A DNA stretch of 64,000 bases from an uncultured Collinsella sp. (GTDB lineage: Bacteria; Actinomycetota; Coriobacteriia; Coriobacteriales; Coriobacteriaceae). Under the pieces are notes generated by a model. It had not been told where the DNA came from, made no database searches, and was given only the letters and a program-made list of their open reading frames with translations. The stretch covers positions 38,502 through 102,501 of the forward strand of contig UQPY01000001.1 in NCBI GenBank assembly GCA_900542965.1. The letters are read 5' to 3'. Positions 53,907 through 62,350 of the stretch are shown piece after piece (the first letter of the stretch is position 1; each line of letters starts with the position of its first letter). The position numbers and the translations under genes are program-made.

Positions 53907-53940
53907 AGCGGGGAGGGCCAAGTTGGTCCTCCCCGCTTTT
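53907..53940 (+). terminator. Terminator after the ATPase gene
   Basis: Fourteen-base stem (53907-53920 with 53924-53937; arm AGCGGGGAGGGCCA, one G-U) with a three-base loop and TTT. It closes the two-gene unit. Confidence 0.88.
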
Positions 53941-53941
53941 G

Positions 53942-54109
53942 TTACGCCTTCTTGATCACGTACGCCAATCCAATATCGCAGGCACAGCGTACGATTGACG
54001 CGAAGAACCACGATGCTGGCAGCGTCATAAGCAGAGGCTTGCTCACGCTCGGCTCCAGCCCCCTTTGGCGCGCCGTATAACCAATCCACATCAGCAGCAC
54101 AATAGCAGC
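53942..54109 (-). pseudogene. C-terminal remnant of a membrane protein
   Basis: A 55-codon open stretch ending at TAA, reading AAIVLLMWIGYTARQRGLEP, then SVSKPLLMTLPASWFFASIV and a closing RCACDIGLAYVIKKA. It has the look of two terminal membrane helices and a basic end, with no start of its own. The family is not recognised. It is fused to the acyltransferase remnant in another frame. Confidence 0.45.
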
Positions 54110-54177
54110 TCACGCCACGGCTTCGGCCTAAACGTATACCCGGCAAGAACAAAGAACACCGGCATGTGAAAAAGCCC
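54091..54177 (-). pseudogene. Acyltransferase-3 fragment
   Basis: The minus-strand frame reads GLFHMPVFFVLAGYTFRPKP followed by WREL and then a stop. This matches the first conserved segment of acyltransferase-3 (O-acetyltransferase) membrane proteins. The N-terminal His-containing part and everything after about 25 codons are missing. Its upstream end coincides with the terminator of tRNA-Arg(TCT), so the gene was cut at that point. Confidence 0.5.
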
Positions 54178-54200
54178 AGACCACCAAGCGGTCTGGGCTT
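54167..54200 (-). terminator. Terminator after tRNA-Arg(TCT)
   Basis: Eleven-base perfect stem (54172-54182 with 54190-54200, arm AAGCCCAGACC) followed by T residues on the minus strand. Confidence 0.85.
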
Positions 54201-54209
54201 AATAAACGA

Positions 54210-54286
54210 TGGTGCTCCATGGCGGATTCGAACCGTCGACCTTGGGATTAGAAGTCCCCTGCTCTATCCAACTGAGCTAATGGAGC
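54210..54286 (-). tRNA. tRNA-Arg (anticodon TCT)
   Basis: A 77-base cloverleaf on the minus strand: acceptor GCTCCAT pairs with ATGGAGC, D-arm TAGCTCAGTTGGATAGAGC, anticodon loop CTTCTAA giving TCT (Arg, AGA/AGG), T-arm ACGGTTCGAATCCGCC with one odd pair, encoded CCA. It is followed by its own terminator and flanked by gene relics. Confidence 0.93.
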
Positions 54287-54332
54287 AAATAGCCGCACGC
54301 CCAAGCAAGCGCAAGCCTGTCAGGCGCAAGTA

Positions 54333-54338
54333 ATTATA
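54333..54338 (-). promoter_or_regulatory. -10 element for tRNA-Arg(TCT)
   Basis: A perfect TATAAT on the minus strand, just past the end of the ABC ATPase gene and about 47 bases upstream of the tRNA. No clear -35 is visible, because that position lies inside the ABC gene. Confidence 0.4.
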
Positions 54339-54340
54339 AC

Positions 54341-55108
54341 CTAGTTGAACTGCTCGCGATACGCCTTGCAGACCTCATCAACCGGGCCGTCCATGCGAAG
54401 GTCACCCTTCTCAATCCAAACGGCACGCTGGCAGATGCGCTCAACCTGCTCCATAGAGTGCGAAACGAACAGAACCGTCACGTCGCCGCTCTGGATAAAG
54501 TGCTGGATACGGTCCTCGCACTTCTGCTGGAAGAACACATCACCGACGGACAACGTCTCGTCAACGATCAGAATATCGGGCTCGGTAATCGTCGCGATTG
54601 CAAAGGCGATACGCGCCACCATGCCCGAGGAGAAGTTCTTAAGCGGCATATCGACAAAGTTCTGCAGCTCAGCGAATTCGATAATGCCGTCAAAGTTGGC
54701 ATCGATGAACTCCTTGGTATAGCCAAGCAGGGCGCCGTTCAGATAGATGTTCTCGCGGGCGGTCAGCTCGGGGTCAAAACCAGCACCAAGCTCAATCAGC
54801 GGCGCGATGTTACCGTGCACCTTAACGCTGCCCTCGCTTGGCTCAAGCACGCCAGCGATAATCTTGAGCATCGTAGACTTGCCGGAGCCATTGGTGCCGA
54901 CCAGACCCACGACCTCGCCACGATGAATATCAAACGAGATATGCTTAAGCGCCCTAAACTCCTCAAAGAACAACTCATGCTTGGCAAGCTTAATGAAGTA
55001 CTCCTTGAGGTTGGTCAGCGACTCGGACGCCATGTTAAAGATCATGGTAACGTCGTCGACCTCGACAGCCAGAGGCTGCTCGCTGTAATCAACAACAGAT
55101 TCAGTCAT
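54341..55108 (-). CDS. ABC transporter ATPase, polysaccharide/teichoic-acid export type
   Basis: Energises export of a lipid-linked surface polymer. The 255-residue protein has Walker A GTNGSGKS at 71-78 and a signature NFSSGMVARIAFA. Walker B is ILIVDETLSVGD and the switch His lies in FVSHSMEQVERIC. The pre-Walker segment EFRALKHISFDIHRGE and IELGAGFDPELTARENIYLNG are hallmarks of the TagH/RfbE/Wzt family. It lacks the extra C-terminal carbohydrate-binding domain of long Wzt forms. ATG 55108 is chosen for its AAGGAG site. It follows the permease by 11 bases. Confidence 0.92.
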   Translation of the reverse strand: MTESVVDYSEQPLAVEVDDVTMIFNMASESLTNLKEYFIKLAKHELFFEEFRALKHISFDIHRGEVVGLVGTNGSGKSTMLKIIAGVLEPSEGSVKVHGNIAPLIELGAGFDPELTARENIYLNGALLGYTKEFIDANFDGIIEFAELQNFVDMPLKNFSSGMVARIAFAIATITEPDILIVDETLSVGDVFFQQKCEDRIQHFIQSGDVTVLFVSHSMEQVERICQRAVWIEKGDLRMDGPVDEVCKAYREQFN

Positions 55109-55119
55109 CACAGCACTCC

Positions 55120-55965
55120 TTAGATGTAGAGGATGAACTTGCGCTCGGACTTATGGAACACGGTATAGCCAATAATAAGCGCAAGAACCGCCCAGGCAAC
55201 GCACATACCAAACGTCATAAGCGAAGGCGTAGTCTGGAACAGGAAGATATCGCGCATAAACTGCAGGTAGTTGAACATGGGGTTCGCATACATCAAGATA
55301 CGCACGAGATGCGGCATTTGCGCAATATAGTCAGTCGTCCAGAAGATGGGCGTAATGTAAGTCCACGCCGTAATGACGACGCTCCACAGATGCATAACGT
55401 CGCGGAAGAAGACCGTAAGGGCAGAGAGCATCATGCCCAGGCCCATGCAGAAGCACATAAGCAGCAGTAGGCAGACCGGCAGCAGAATCAGGTGCCAAGA
55501 AGGCATAACGCGGAACCACAGCATGACGATGGCGACGGCGACCAGCGAGAAGGCAAAGTTGACCAGCGAGAAGAGCACCTTCTGCACCGGGAAGACCCAG
55601 CGGTGCACCTTAACCTTCTTGAGCAGAGGGGCAGCGCCCACGATCGACGTCAGGGCCTGGTTCGTAGACTCGGACATGACGGCAAAGGTAATGTTACCCA
55701 CGATCAAGTACAGCGGGTACATCTCGGGCGTCATTGAGCCATTGCGACCCTGGCCAAAAATCGTCGAGAACACGATGGCCATGACGATCATCATCAGCAG
55801 CGGGTTGAGCACCGACCATGCGACGCCCAGAACGCTACGGCGATACTTGATCTTAAAATCCTTGGTAACCAGCTGACGAAGGATAAACGCGTCCTTCTCA
55901 AATTCGTTCTTAGCAAACGTCGCAGGCAGACTGCGAGTTTCTTGTTGCTTTGTCTGATCCGACAC
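55120..55965 (-). CDS. ABC transporter permease, polysaccharide export type
   Basis: Membrane half of the exporter. The 281-residue protein begins with a polar N-terminus and the amphipathic block LVTKDFKIKYRRSVLGVAWSVLNPLLMM, typical of ABC-2 TagG/RfbA permeases. Six hydrophobic segments follow, with FFRDVMHLWSVVITAWTYITPIFW. The start is GTG 55965 with AAAGGAG eight bases upstream; a TTG eleven codons earlier has no site. It has its own -10 (TATACT at 56005-56010, minus strand) and is cotranscribed with the ATPase. Confidence 0.92.
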   Translation of the reverse strand: MSDQTKQQETRSLPATFAKNEFEKDAFILRQLVTKDFKIKYRRSVLGVAWSVLNPLLMMIVMAIVFSTIFGQGRNGSMTPEMYPLYLIVGNITFAVMSESTNQALTSIVGAAPLLKKVKVHRWVFPVQKVLFSLVNFAFSLVAVAIVMLWFRVMPSWHLILLPVCLLLLMCFCMGLGMMLSALTVFFRDVMHLWSVVITAWTYITPIFWTTDYIAQMPHLVRILMYANPMFNYLQFMRDIFLFQTTPSLMTFGMCVAWAVLALIIGYTVFHKSERKFILYI

Positions 55966-56004
55966 GAATGCAACTCCTTTACTCGTAATCGTTGACAAAC
56001 GAAC

Positions 56005-56010
56005 AGTATA
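56005..56010 (-). promoter_or_regulatory. -10 for the ABC exporter genes
   Basis: Minus strand TATACT, about 40 bases before the permease GTG. The region 17 bases upstream (CTTCCG) is a poor -35. Gap 55966-56054 shows nothing else. Confidence 0.4.
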
Positions 56011-56054
56011 GACCCGCTCCTAGCACCGGAAGGCGGCATTGCGAAACTGGAAAA

Positions 56055-57932
56055 CTATCCCACAACATCGTTTTCGGGACGTCTTCCATCAGACAGCATG
56101 CCGCGAGCGACCACCACAAGCACGGCAGGAAGACCAAATTGAGCAGCCACGATATAACGAGGCCAGTACCAAATAGGACTGGCAATAAAGAGCGTCCCGT
56201 ACAACAACAAAAATGGCAAAAGCGGCAAAGCAAATCTTGCGCGACCACAAGACACCAACAGTGCTGTCGAAAACATGAGCAACCAAAAGACAACGGCGCC
56301 AGGAATAGACCAAGCGCTCAGTCCAATCGCCACATCAACATCATCGCCAAGGGGCGCAAGCAAGTTGCGAAATGTAACTCCCGTAGAAGCCTTTGCGTCG
56401 GCCACAAGGTTATACGGAACGCCCATGAGAAAGTTTTCAGGCAGACCGTCAGCACCCTTTACATTTGGGGTCCAAAAACCAAACGTCTGCAGTTCCCACG
56501 CCTCAAAGTATATCGAAGGGTTACGCGAAAGCATCGAGGCCCAATGAGCCCAGAATCCATCCTTTAAATGGTCCGAATTAAAGTCATCGTTCCATTTAAG
56601 CGGATCGATAATACTGGGGTGGTAAACCTCCTTGTAACGATCAAGCGGGAGTAGCTCGTTCATATAAGAACGGTCGGACTCGGACATTCCGCCATCGAGC
56701 GCGGCAACGCGAGCCATCTGAGCAAGCGGAATACCCACTGACTCAACATCCTCCGATGGAACAACGCCCAGAGCCGAGTACACGGGCCCCGTAATAACCA
56801 AGCATGTGACAAGCGCAAATCCAAGAGATACGGCCAAACGAGAGGCAGGTTTCATCGGGGCAATGCAGCCGAGTCGGCCCAAAGCTACAACTATCGCAAG
56901 CACCACGAATAGCGCAGCGCAAATATACAAACCGTTATTCCGTAGAAGCATAACGCCCAACGCTAGGGCACCAAAAACGAGCAAACGCAACGCACTCGAC
57001 CGGGAATCCTTTCCCGTGACGGCATCGGCAAGCATGGTCACCATCAAGACAAGACAGCAGGAAAACAACGGGTCTTTCCAAAGCGCCACAGAATAAAGAG
57101 CGCAATACCGTGACAAGCCAAAATAGACTACGAGCAGCCAAGACCAGCGAGAGGAGACCCCCAAGCGGGAAGTCACCCAAATTGAAAGATAGCCAAACGT
57201 GCTGGCAACACAGGCCATCTGAAGCACCGTTAGCAAGGCAACGCCCACCGAAGGGCTCATCCCCGTGAGGCCTGCAATTTTGATACAAGCAGCCATCATC
57301 ATGGTGAATGCAACCGGATGATGGTTGCTCAAAGGGTTCCACCCCATAATCTGAGCGAACGACGAGAAGGTATCCCCAAAAAACAGGCCGGGACAATACC
57401 TCAGGAAGAACGGGAGATACAAAAGAAATATCACTAGAGCACGGACCGTAACGGATAGGAGTCGAATGGACGAGTCGCCATCATTAGTCCGCAGCGAGTC
57501 ATTGCAGAAAACACAGCAGCGGCAACGACAAGACAGCTGAACAAGCACCGACAAGACCCAAAAGACCAGCGCCGACATCACCCAAAAAGCAACAAAATCA
57601 ATCGCGGAATACGGCTCAATATAGTTCTCGAAAATCCCGCCGGCAATCACCGGTTCAGTCACACGAATATGCGCTCCCAGCACAAGAACGAGCGATAATA
57701 CAAGGGAAATCACTAAGCAGCAAGCTCTACCAACAACCGACGGAAATGCAAAATCCCTGCACGCAAACTTATTGAAATTAACCAATGATGCGATTATCGC
57801 AACACATGCCAAGACTGATGGAAACAGGTCGAAGGAACCACTACAATACGTCACCGTAGCGATGCTTGCTGCAAACAGCAAAACAGCACGTGTCACATCT
57901 AATAACCTGAACTCTCGAATCAATGCGCCCAT
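56055..57932 (-). CDS. Multi-spanning membrane protein, DUF6020-like
   Basis: About 625 residues with twelve or more hydrophobic segments. There is a large extracytoplasmic part around residues 420-560 (GMSESDRSYMNELLPLDRYK, then SRNPSIYFEAWELQTFGFW). FFLRYCPGLFFGDTFSSFAQIMGWNPLSNHHP resembles the DUF6020/oligosaccharyltransferase-like GT-C group, where the Asp-rich first loop carries the active site. The start is doubtful: the frame is open to 57983, one base past the first base of the divergent glycosyltransferase. I use the ATG at 57932, which lacks a good ribosome site. It is Cys- and Ser-rich and less GC-rich than the core genes. Confidence 0.75.
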   Translation of the reverse strand: MGALIREFRLLDVTRAVLLFAASIATVTYCSGSFDLFPSVLACVAIIASLVNFNKFACRDFAFPSVVGRACCLVISLVLSLVLVLGAHIRVTEPVIAGGIFENYIEPYSAIDFVAFWVMSALVFWVLSVLVQLSCRCRCCVFCNDSLRTNDGDSSIRLLSVTVRALVIFLLYLPFFLRYCPGLFFGDTFSSFAQIMGWNPLSNHHPVAFTMMMAACIKIAGLTGMSPSVGVALLTVLQMACVASTFGYLSIWVTSRLGVSSRWSWLLVVYFGLSRYCALYSVALWKDPLFSCCLVLMVTMLADAVTGKDSRSSALRLLVFGALALGVMLLRNNGLYICAALFVVLAIVVALGRLGCIAPMKPASRLAVSLGFALVTCLVITGPVYSALGVVPSEDVESVGIPLAQMARVAALDGGMSESDRSYMNELLPLDRYKEVYHPSIIDPLKWNDDFNSDHLKDGFWAHWASMLSRNPSIYFEAWELQTFGFWTPNVKGADGLPENFLMGVPYNLVADAKASTGVTFRNLLAPLGDDVDVAIGLSAWSIPGAVVFWLLMFSTALLVSCGRARFALPLLPFLLLYGTLFIASPIWYWPRYIVAAQFGLPAVLVVVARGMLSDGRRPENDVVG

Positions 57933-57981
57933 CCTAACCACGAAACAAACGATTCGATTGTACGCGACCAAAGGAACCTTC

Positions 57982-58944
57982 ATGGCCGAGCAAACGATTG
58001 CCGTTATTATCCCCTGTTACAACGAGGCAGTCACCATCGGAAAAGTCATCGACGACTTTCACCGCGAGCTTCCGCAGGCGACTCTCTACGTATACGACAA
58101 CAACTCGTCAGACAACACCTCTCACATTGCTGCAGAGCACGGTGCCACGGTGCGTTTTGAGCCGCGTCAGGGAAAAGGCAACGTCTGCCGTCAGATGTTT
58201 CGCGACATCGACGCCGATTGTTACCTGATGGTCGACGGCGACGACACCTACCCTGCCGAAGCGGCAAAGGCCCTCTGCGAGCCCATCCTTAACGGCACGG
58301 CCGACATGACCGTAGGCGACCGCCTTTCCAATGGGACCTATGCCGAGGAAAACAAGCGAGCCTTCCATGGTTTTGGCAACAACCTAGTTCGCGCCATGAT
58401 TAAGTGGATCTATGGCTTCAGCTTCGATGACGTTATGACGGGCTATCGCGCAATGAGTCGCCCCTTTGTCAAAACGTTCCCCGTACTTTCCGAGGGATTT
58501 CAAATCGAAACCGAGCTCTCCATCCATGCCGTCGATCACCGCTGGCGCATCAAGGACGTGCCCATTGAGTACCGCGATCGCCCCGAAGGATCCGAGTCTA
58601 AGCTCAATACCGTCAGTGACGGCATCAAGGTCGTCGCTATGATCGGCACGCTGTTCAAGGACTACCGTCCGCTCAAATTCTTCAGCCTGGTCGCGCTTCT
58701 GTTTGCGATTATCGGCCTCGCCCTGGGCATCCCCATCGTCGTCGAATATTTCCAGACCGGTCTCGTCCCCCGCTTCCCCACCGCAATGCTCGCCGCATCT
58801 TTCATGTTCCTTTGTGGCCTGAGTCTCGCGACGGGGCTTATCCTTGATTCCGTTGCAAAGGTTGAGCGTAAACAGTGGGAGGTCAACGTGTATAACACAT
58901 ATAACTGCAGCATTCCCTCCAGCGCAAATAAAAACGAGAGGTAA
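57982..58944 (+). CDS. GT2-family glycosyltransferase
   Basis: A 320-residue protein with an N-terminal GT-A fold: AVIIPCYNEAVTIGKVI, YVYDNNSSDNTSHIA, the DxD-like MVDGDDTYPAEA, and DVMTGYRAMSRPFVKTF. Two hydrophobic segments are at the C-terminus (about 232-255 and 270-292). It looks like a polyprenyl-phosphate sugar transferase of the DPM1 type. ATG 57982 follows AAAGGAAC. It heads a plus-strand operon with the next two genes. Sugar and acceptor are unknown. Confidence 0.88.
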   Translation: MAEQTIAVIIPCYNEAVTIGKVIDDFHRELPQATLYVYDNNSSDNTSHIAAEHGATVRFEPRQGKGNVCRQMFRDIDADCYLMVDGDDTYPAEAAKALCEPILNGTADMTVGDRLSNGTYAEENKRAFHGFGNNLVRAMIKWIYGFSFDDVMTGYRAMSRPFVKTFPVLSEGFQIETELSIHAVDHRWRIKDVPIEYRDRPEGSESKLNTVSDGIKVVAMIGTLFKDYRPLKFFSLVALLFAIIGLALGIPIVVEYFQTGLVPRFPTAMLAASFMFLCGLSLATGLILDSVAKVERKQWEVNVYNTYNCSIPSSANKNER

Positions 58945-58949
58945 GTCGC

Positions 58950-59918
58950 ATGCCGCTCATTTCCATTGTCGTGCCGTGCTATAACGAGCAGGAATCGCTT
59001 CCGATCTTTCTTAAAGAGCTCGACAACGTCGTTCACACCATGACACAGCAAGACCTCGAGATCTCCTTTGAAGCCGTCCTCATCGACGATGGCTCAGCGG
59101 ACAAAACGCTCACCGTCATGAAGGCGGAAGCCGCGGCGGCGCATCCATACGCCATCCGATGGCACTCTTTCTCGCGCAACTTTGGCAAAGAGGCAGCACT
59201 GTTTGCCGGACTCCAGCATGCAAAGGGTGACTATGTCACCACCATGGACGCCGACATGCAGGACCCGCCCTCGCTGCTGCCGCAGATGTACGAGGTCTTG
59301 CAAACCGAAGACTACGACAACGTCGCTACGCGCAGGACCACCCGCAAAGGCGAGCCTCCCATCAGGTCGTTCTTCGCCCGCATGTTCTACAAGATCATCA
59401 ACCGCATTTCCAACGCGGACATCGTCGACGGAGCACGCGATTTTAGGCTCATGAAGCGACTTATGGTCAACGCCATCATCTCCATGGGCGAATACAACCG
59501 ATTCTCCAAGGGCATTTACGGCTGGGTTGGCTTCAAAACCAAATGGCTCCCCTACGTAAACGTCAACCGCGTGGCCGGCGAGACCAAATGGAGCTTTTGG
59601 TCGCTGCTCCTCTATTCCATCGACGGCATCGTCGCTTTTTCCACAGCGCCGCTCTCCCTCGCCGCCCTCACGGGTATCGTTTTCTGTCTCATCGCCATCC
59701 TGGGATTTATCGTCATCCTGGTCAAAACGCTTGTTTGGGGCGACCCCGTAGGCGGATGGCCCTCCCTTGCCTGCCTCATAACGCTGTTTGGCGGCATGCA
59801 GCTCCTGTGCCTGGGAATCATCGGTGAATACTTGGCAAAAGCCTACTTGGAAACCAAGCGACGTCCCATCTATATCATTCGAGAATCCAACGAGGAATCT
59901 GATGACACGGATCAATAA
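58950..59918 (+). CDS. GT2-family glycosyltransferase, GtrB/polyprenyl-phosphate type
   Basis: A 322-residue protein: ISIVVPCYNEQESLPIFLKEL, VLIDDGSADKTLTVM, the DAxMQDPPSLLPQM motif (TMDADMQDPP) and two C-terminal membrane segments. The pattern DADMQDPP with SRNFGKEAALFAGLQHA is characteristic of undecaprenyl-phosphate glucosyltransferases (GtrB, CsbB). It starts five bases after the previous gene and overlaps the YfhO-like gene by 17 bases. It probably makes a lipid-linked sugar that the downstream membrane protein uses. Confidence 0.9.
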   Translation: MPLISIVVPCYNEQESLPIFLKELDNVVHTMTQQDLEISFEAVLIDDGSADKTLTVMKAEAAAAHPYAIRWHSFSRNFGKEAALFAGLQHAKGDYVTTMDADMQDPPSLLPQMYEVLQTEDYDNVATRRTTRKGEPPIRSFFARMFYKIINRISNADIVDGARDFRLMKRLMVNAIISMGEYNRFSKGIYGWVGFKTKWLPYVNVNRVAGETKWSFWSLLLYSIDGIVAFSTAPLSLAALTGIVFCLIAILGFIVILVKTLVWGDPVGGWPSLACLITLFGGMQLLCLGIIGEYLAKAYLETKRRPIYIIRESNEESDDTDQ

Positions 59919-62313
59919 ATGCACGTTCAAGAATGTAGCATTCTATGCTGCCTGCTTTGCGTTTACCGTCACGCTCTTTGTCGCGCTTGCCGTGGCAGGA
60001 CACGTCTACCCCTTTGGCGACAACTCGTTTCTCGCTGGCGACCTCAAGTACCAGTACATCGACTTCTTTGCTTGGTTCCGACGCGTCCTTTTGGGCGAGG
60101 AGAATCTTCGCTACTCCTTTTCTCAGGGACTGGGCATGAACACGTGGGGGCTCTATAGCTACTATCTCGCCAGCCCCTTCAACCTGCTCTGCGTGCTGTT
60201 TCCCGCAGACAAGCTGACGCTCTTCGTATTTGCCATAACCGCACTCAAACTGGGCTGCATCCACATCAGTAGCGCTTGGTATGTGCAAAAGCGCTTTGAC
60301 CTGTCCAAGCCCGCCGCATTCTTGCTATCCCTCTCGTTCACGTTTTGCAGCTGGACCATCAGCAACCTGCGCAACCCACTCTGGATCGATTGCCTCATCC
60401 TGCTGCCAATCTGCGCCTACGGATGCCACGAGCTCATCCACAAGCGGCGCATGATCCGCCTCGTCATCGCAACGGCGCTCAATGTCATGTTCTGCTGGTA
60501 TACGGCCTACATCAGCATCCTGTTCCTCTGCATCTTCGTATTGGTCGAATTTATCGATTATGTTACAGAAGAAGGATTTAGCCGGAAGCTCATGCTCGAT
60601 CGGGCCCTACGATTCGCCGGGGCTATCGCGCTTGGACTGCTTCTGTCCGCCTGGACCTTTTTGCCGACCATCCTTGCCATGTCCAAGGGCGGTCCCGTTC
60701 TGACACTCGGCCCCCTACTTAAAGCCAGCCTCAAGTCGCTCATCAGGGGCTTTCTTCCCTGCATGTGGGTAAACAACGATAGCACACCGCAGTTCTATTG
60801 CGGCATCATCATGATGCTGCTTGCGGCGAGCTTGCTGGTTAACCGCACGGTTTCAATCAAGACGCGTATCGCAACACTCGTCGTCACGATAACCCTGGTC
60901 GCAAGCTCCGTTTTAAGCCCGCTCGAGTACATCTGGTGCGGCATGCGCGTTCCTAACGGCTTCTACTCGCGCACGGCCTTTTTGCTGAGCTTCTTTGCGC
61001 TGTGGGCCGCAGGATACGCGTTGCAGAAACTCTATGAGCGGCCAACATTACGTCGAGCCCATCGTCCGGCCATCATCATGCCGCTCCTGGCACTCACGGC
61101 AATTGAACTATATGCCAACGCCCATGTTATGTGGAACCAGCTGTACACAGGCTATTCCGAAGAAGCCAACAGCACCTATGTCGCCACCGCAACCAATACG
61201 ATCACAGCCATTCGAGGCCAGGATTCGGCGTCTTTCTGCCGCATCGACCGTACGACTACGCGCGCCGATAGCGCCGCCCTCAACGAAGGCCTGGCACTTG
61301 GATACAACCAACTGTCTTCATATTCGTCGGCAAACAACCCGCAGGCAATTGCACTGCTCAACTCCCTTGGATACAGCAGTGTCGGCGAATTTTCAACCCG
61401 TTATGCCGAGCCCATTCTTGCCGTCGATGCCCTACTGGGAGTCAAGTATGCCATTCCCGAGAACGCACCTGCGGGATACGTTTCGGCCAAGACGAATCAG
61501 GCGGACTCCACAAGCGCGGTGTACGAGAACCCCTATGCGCTCAGCATTGGCGTCGCAGCCTCAAGCGATATCCAAAACAGCACGCTGAAGATCGGGAACC
61601 CATTCGAAAAGCAGAACGACCTCTACAGCAAAATCCTAGGCCGCGAGGTAAAGCTTTATACCAAAATCAAGGCCACGAACACGGAAAATGACGAGAACTT
61701 AAAGCAGTGGAACGTCGCCGTGCCGTCGGGTTCCATCGGATATCTCTACATCAACAAAGATGCGATCGCCGGCAGTTATTGGCCCGTCGCCCTTACCATC
61801 GACCAGCGAACGATCGAAAACGAGGCCTGGAGATTCGACAACAATATCCGCCAGATTGCGGATGCATCGGACGCCCCGAGCCAGCATACGGTGTCAATCG
61901 GAGTCGCAGAGGGCTATACAGACATGCCCCAAAACAATGAGCCGGTCTTTTACGCCCTCAATCTGGACGTTTTCAGGCAGATCATTAACGAGCTTAAGAC
62001 GAGCGAGTTTATTCCGACGGTTTTTGAGGACGGAAGGATCGAAGGCGAGTATACCGCCAAGGATGACGGTAACCTGCTGCTGAGCGTTCCGTATGATGAG
62101 GGCTGGAACGTAACGGTAAACGGCACCGCCGCAGAGCTGGCGCCCGCCGCCGATAAGGGCTTGTCATGCTTGAGCGTGCAGAAAGGCACGAATAAGATCG
62201 TAATGAGCTATAGGACCCCAGGCGCATTTGCGGGGCTTGCGGTGAGTTTGGCGAGCGCCGTTACCCTTGTTGCAGCGGGGCTATTCGCCAGACACAAGAA
62301 AAGCCGCCGTTAA
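59902..62313 (+). CDS. YfhO-like multi-spanning membrane protein
   Basis: An 803-residue protein. Its first 440 residues hold about eleven hydrophobic segments, starting after a short basic N-terminus. GDNSFLAGDLKYQYIDFFAW contains the Asp-rich first loop of GT-C transferases, and SFSQGLGMNTWGLYSYYLASPFN follows. A long extracytoplasmic C-terminal domain (about 450-770) precedes a final membrane helix. YfhO and CsbB/GtrB-type pairs decorate lipoteichoic or wall polymers with sugars in Firmicutes, and the gene follows such a GT here. ATG 59902 has GAGGAA upstream. A longer reading inside the GT gene is rejected. Confidence 0.87.
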   Translation: MTRINKCTFKNVAFYAACFAFTVTLFVALAVAGHVYPFGDNSFLAGDLKYQYIDFFAWFRRVLLGEENLRYSFSQGLGMNTWGLYSYYLASPFNLLCVLFPADKLTLFVFAITALKLGCIHISSAWYVQKRFDLSKPAAFLLSLSFTFCSWTISNLRNPLWIDCLILLPICAYGCHELIHKRRMIRLVIATALNVMFCWYTAYISILFLCIFVLVEFIDYVTEEGFSRKLMLDRALRFAGAIALGLLLSAWTFLPTILAMSKGGPVLTLGPLLKASLKSLIRGFLPCMWVNNDSTPQFYCGIIMMLLAASLLVNRTVSIKTRIATLVVTITLVASSVLSPLEYIWCGMRVPNGFYSRTAFLLSFFALWAAGYALQKLYERPTLRRAHRPAIIMPLLALTAIELYANAHVMWNQLYTGYSEEANSTYVATATNTITAIRGQDSASFCRIDRTTTRADSAALNEGLALGYNQLSSYSSANNPQAIALLNSLGYSSVGEFSTRYAEPILAVDALLGVKYAIPENAPAGYVSAKTNQADSTSAVYENPYALSIGVAASSDIQNSTLKIGNPFEKQNDLYSKILGREVKLYTKIKATNTENDENLKQWNVAVPSGSIGYLYINKDAIAGSYWPVALTIDQRTIENEAWRFDNNIRQIADASDAPSQHTVSIGVAEGYTDMPQNNEPVFYALNLDVFRQIINELKTSEFIPTVFEDGRIEGEYTAKDDGNLLLSVPYDEGWNVTVNGTAAELAPAADKGLSCLSVQKGTNKIVMSYRTPGAFAGLAVSLASAVTLVAAGLFARHKKSRR

Positions 62314-62328
62314 CGAACGGCGGCTTTT
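62299..62328. terminator. Bidirectional terminator between YfhO-like and rmlC-rmlD genes
   Basis: Thirteen-base stem (62299-62311 with 62316-62328) with a four-base loop, flanked by A and T runs so that it works in both directions. It overlaps the stop codon of the YfhO-like gene. Confidence 0.88.
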
Positions 62329-62350
62329 ACTCTCGAAAAGTAAATAGAGA

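Noticed and set aside
53826..54152. 108-codon minus-strand frame over the relic region
   Set aside because: It runs across a strong terminator and into the ATPase gene on the other strand, with no motif. The relic readings in the other two frames look like protein families.
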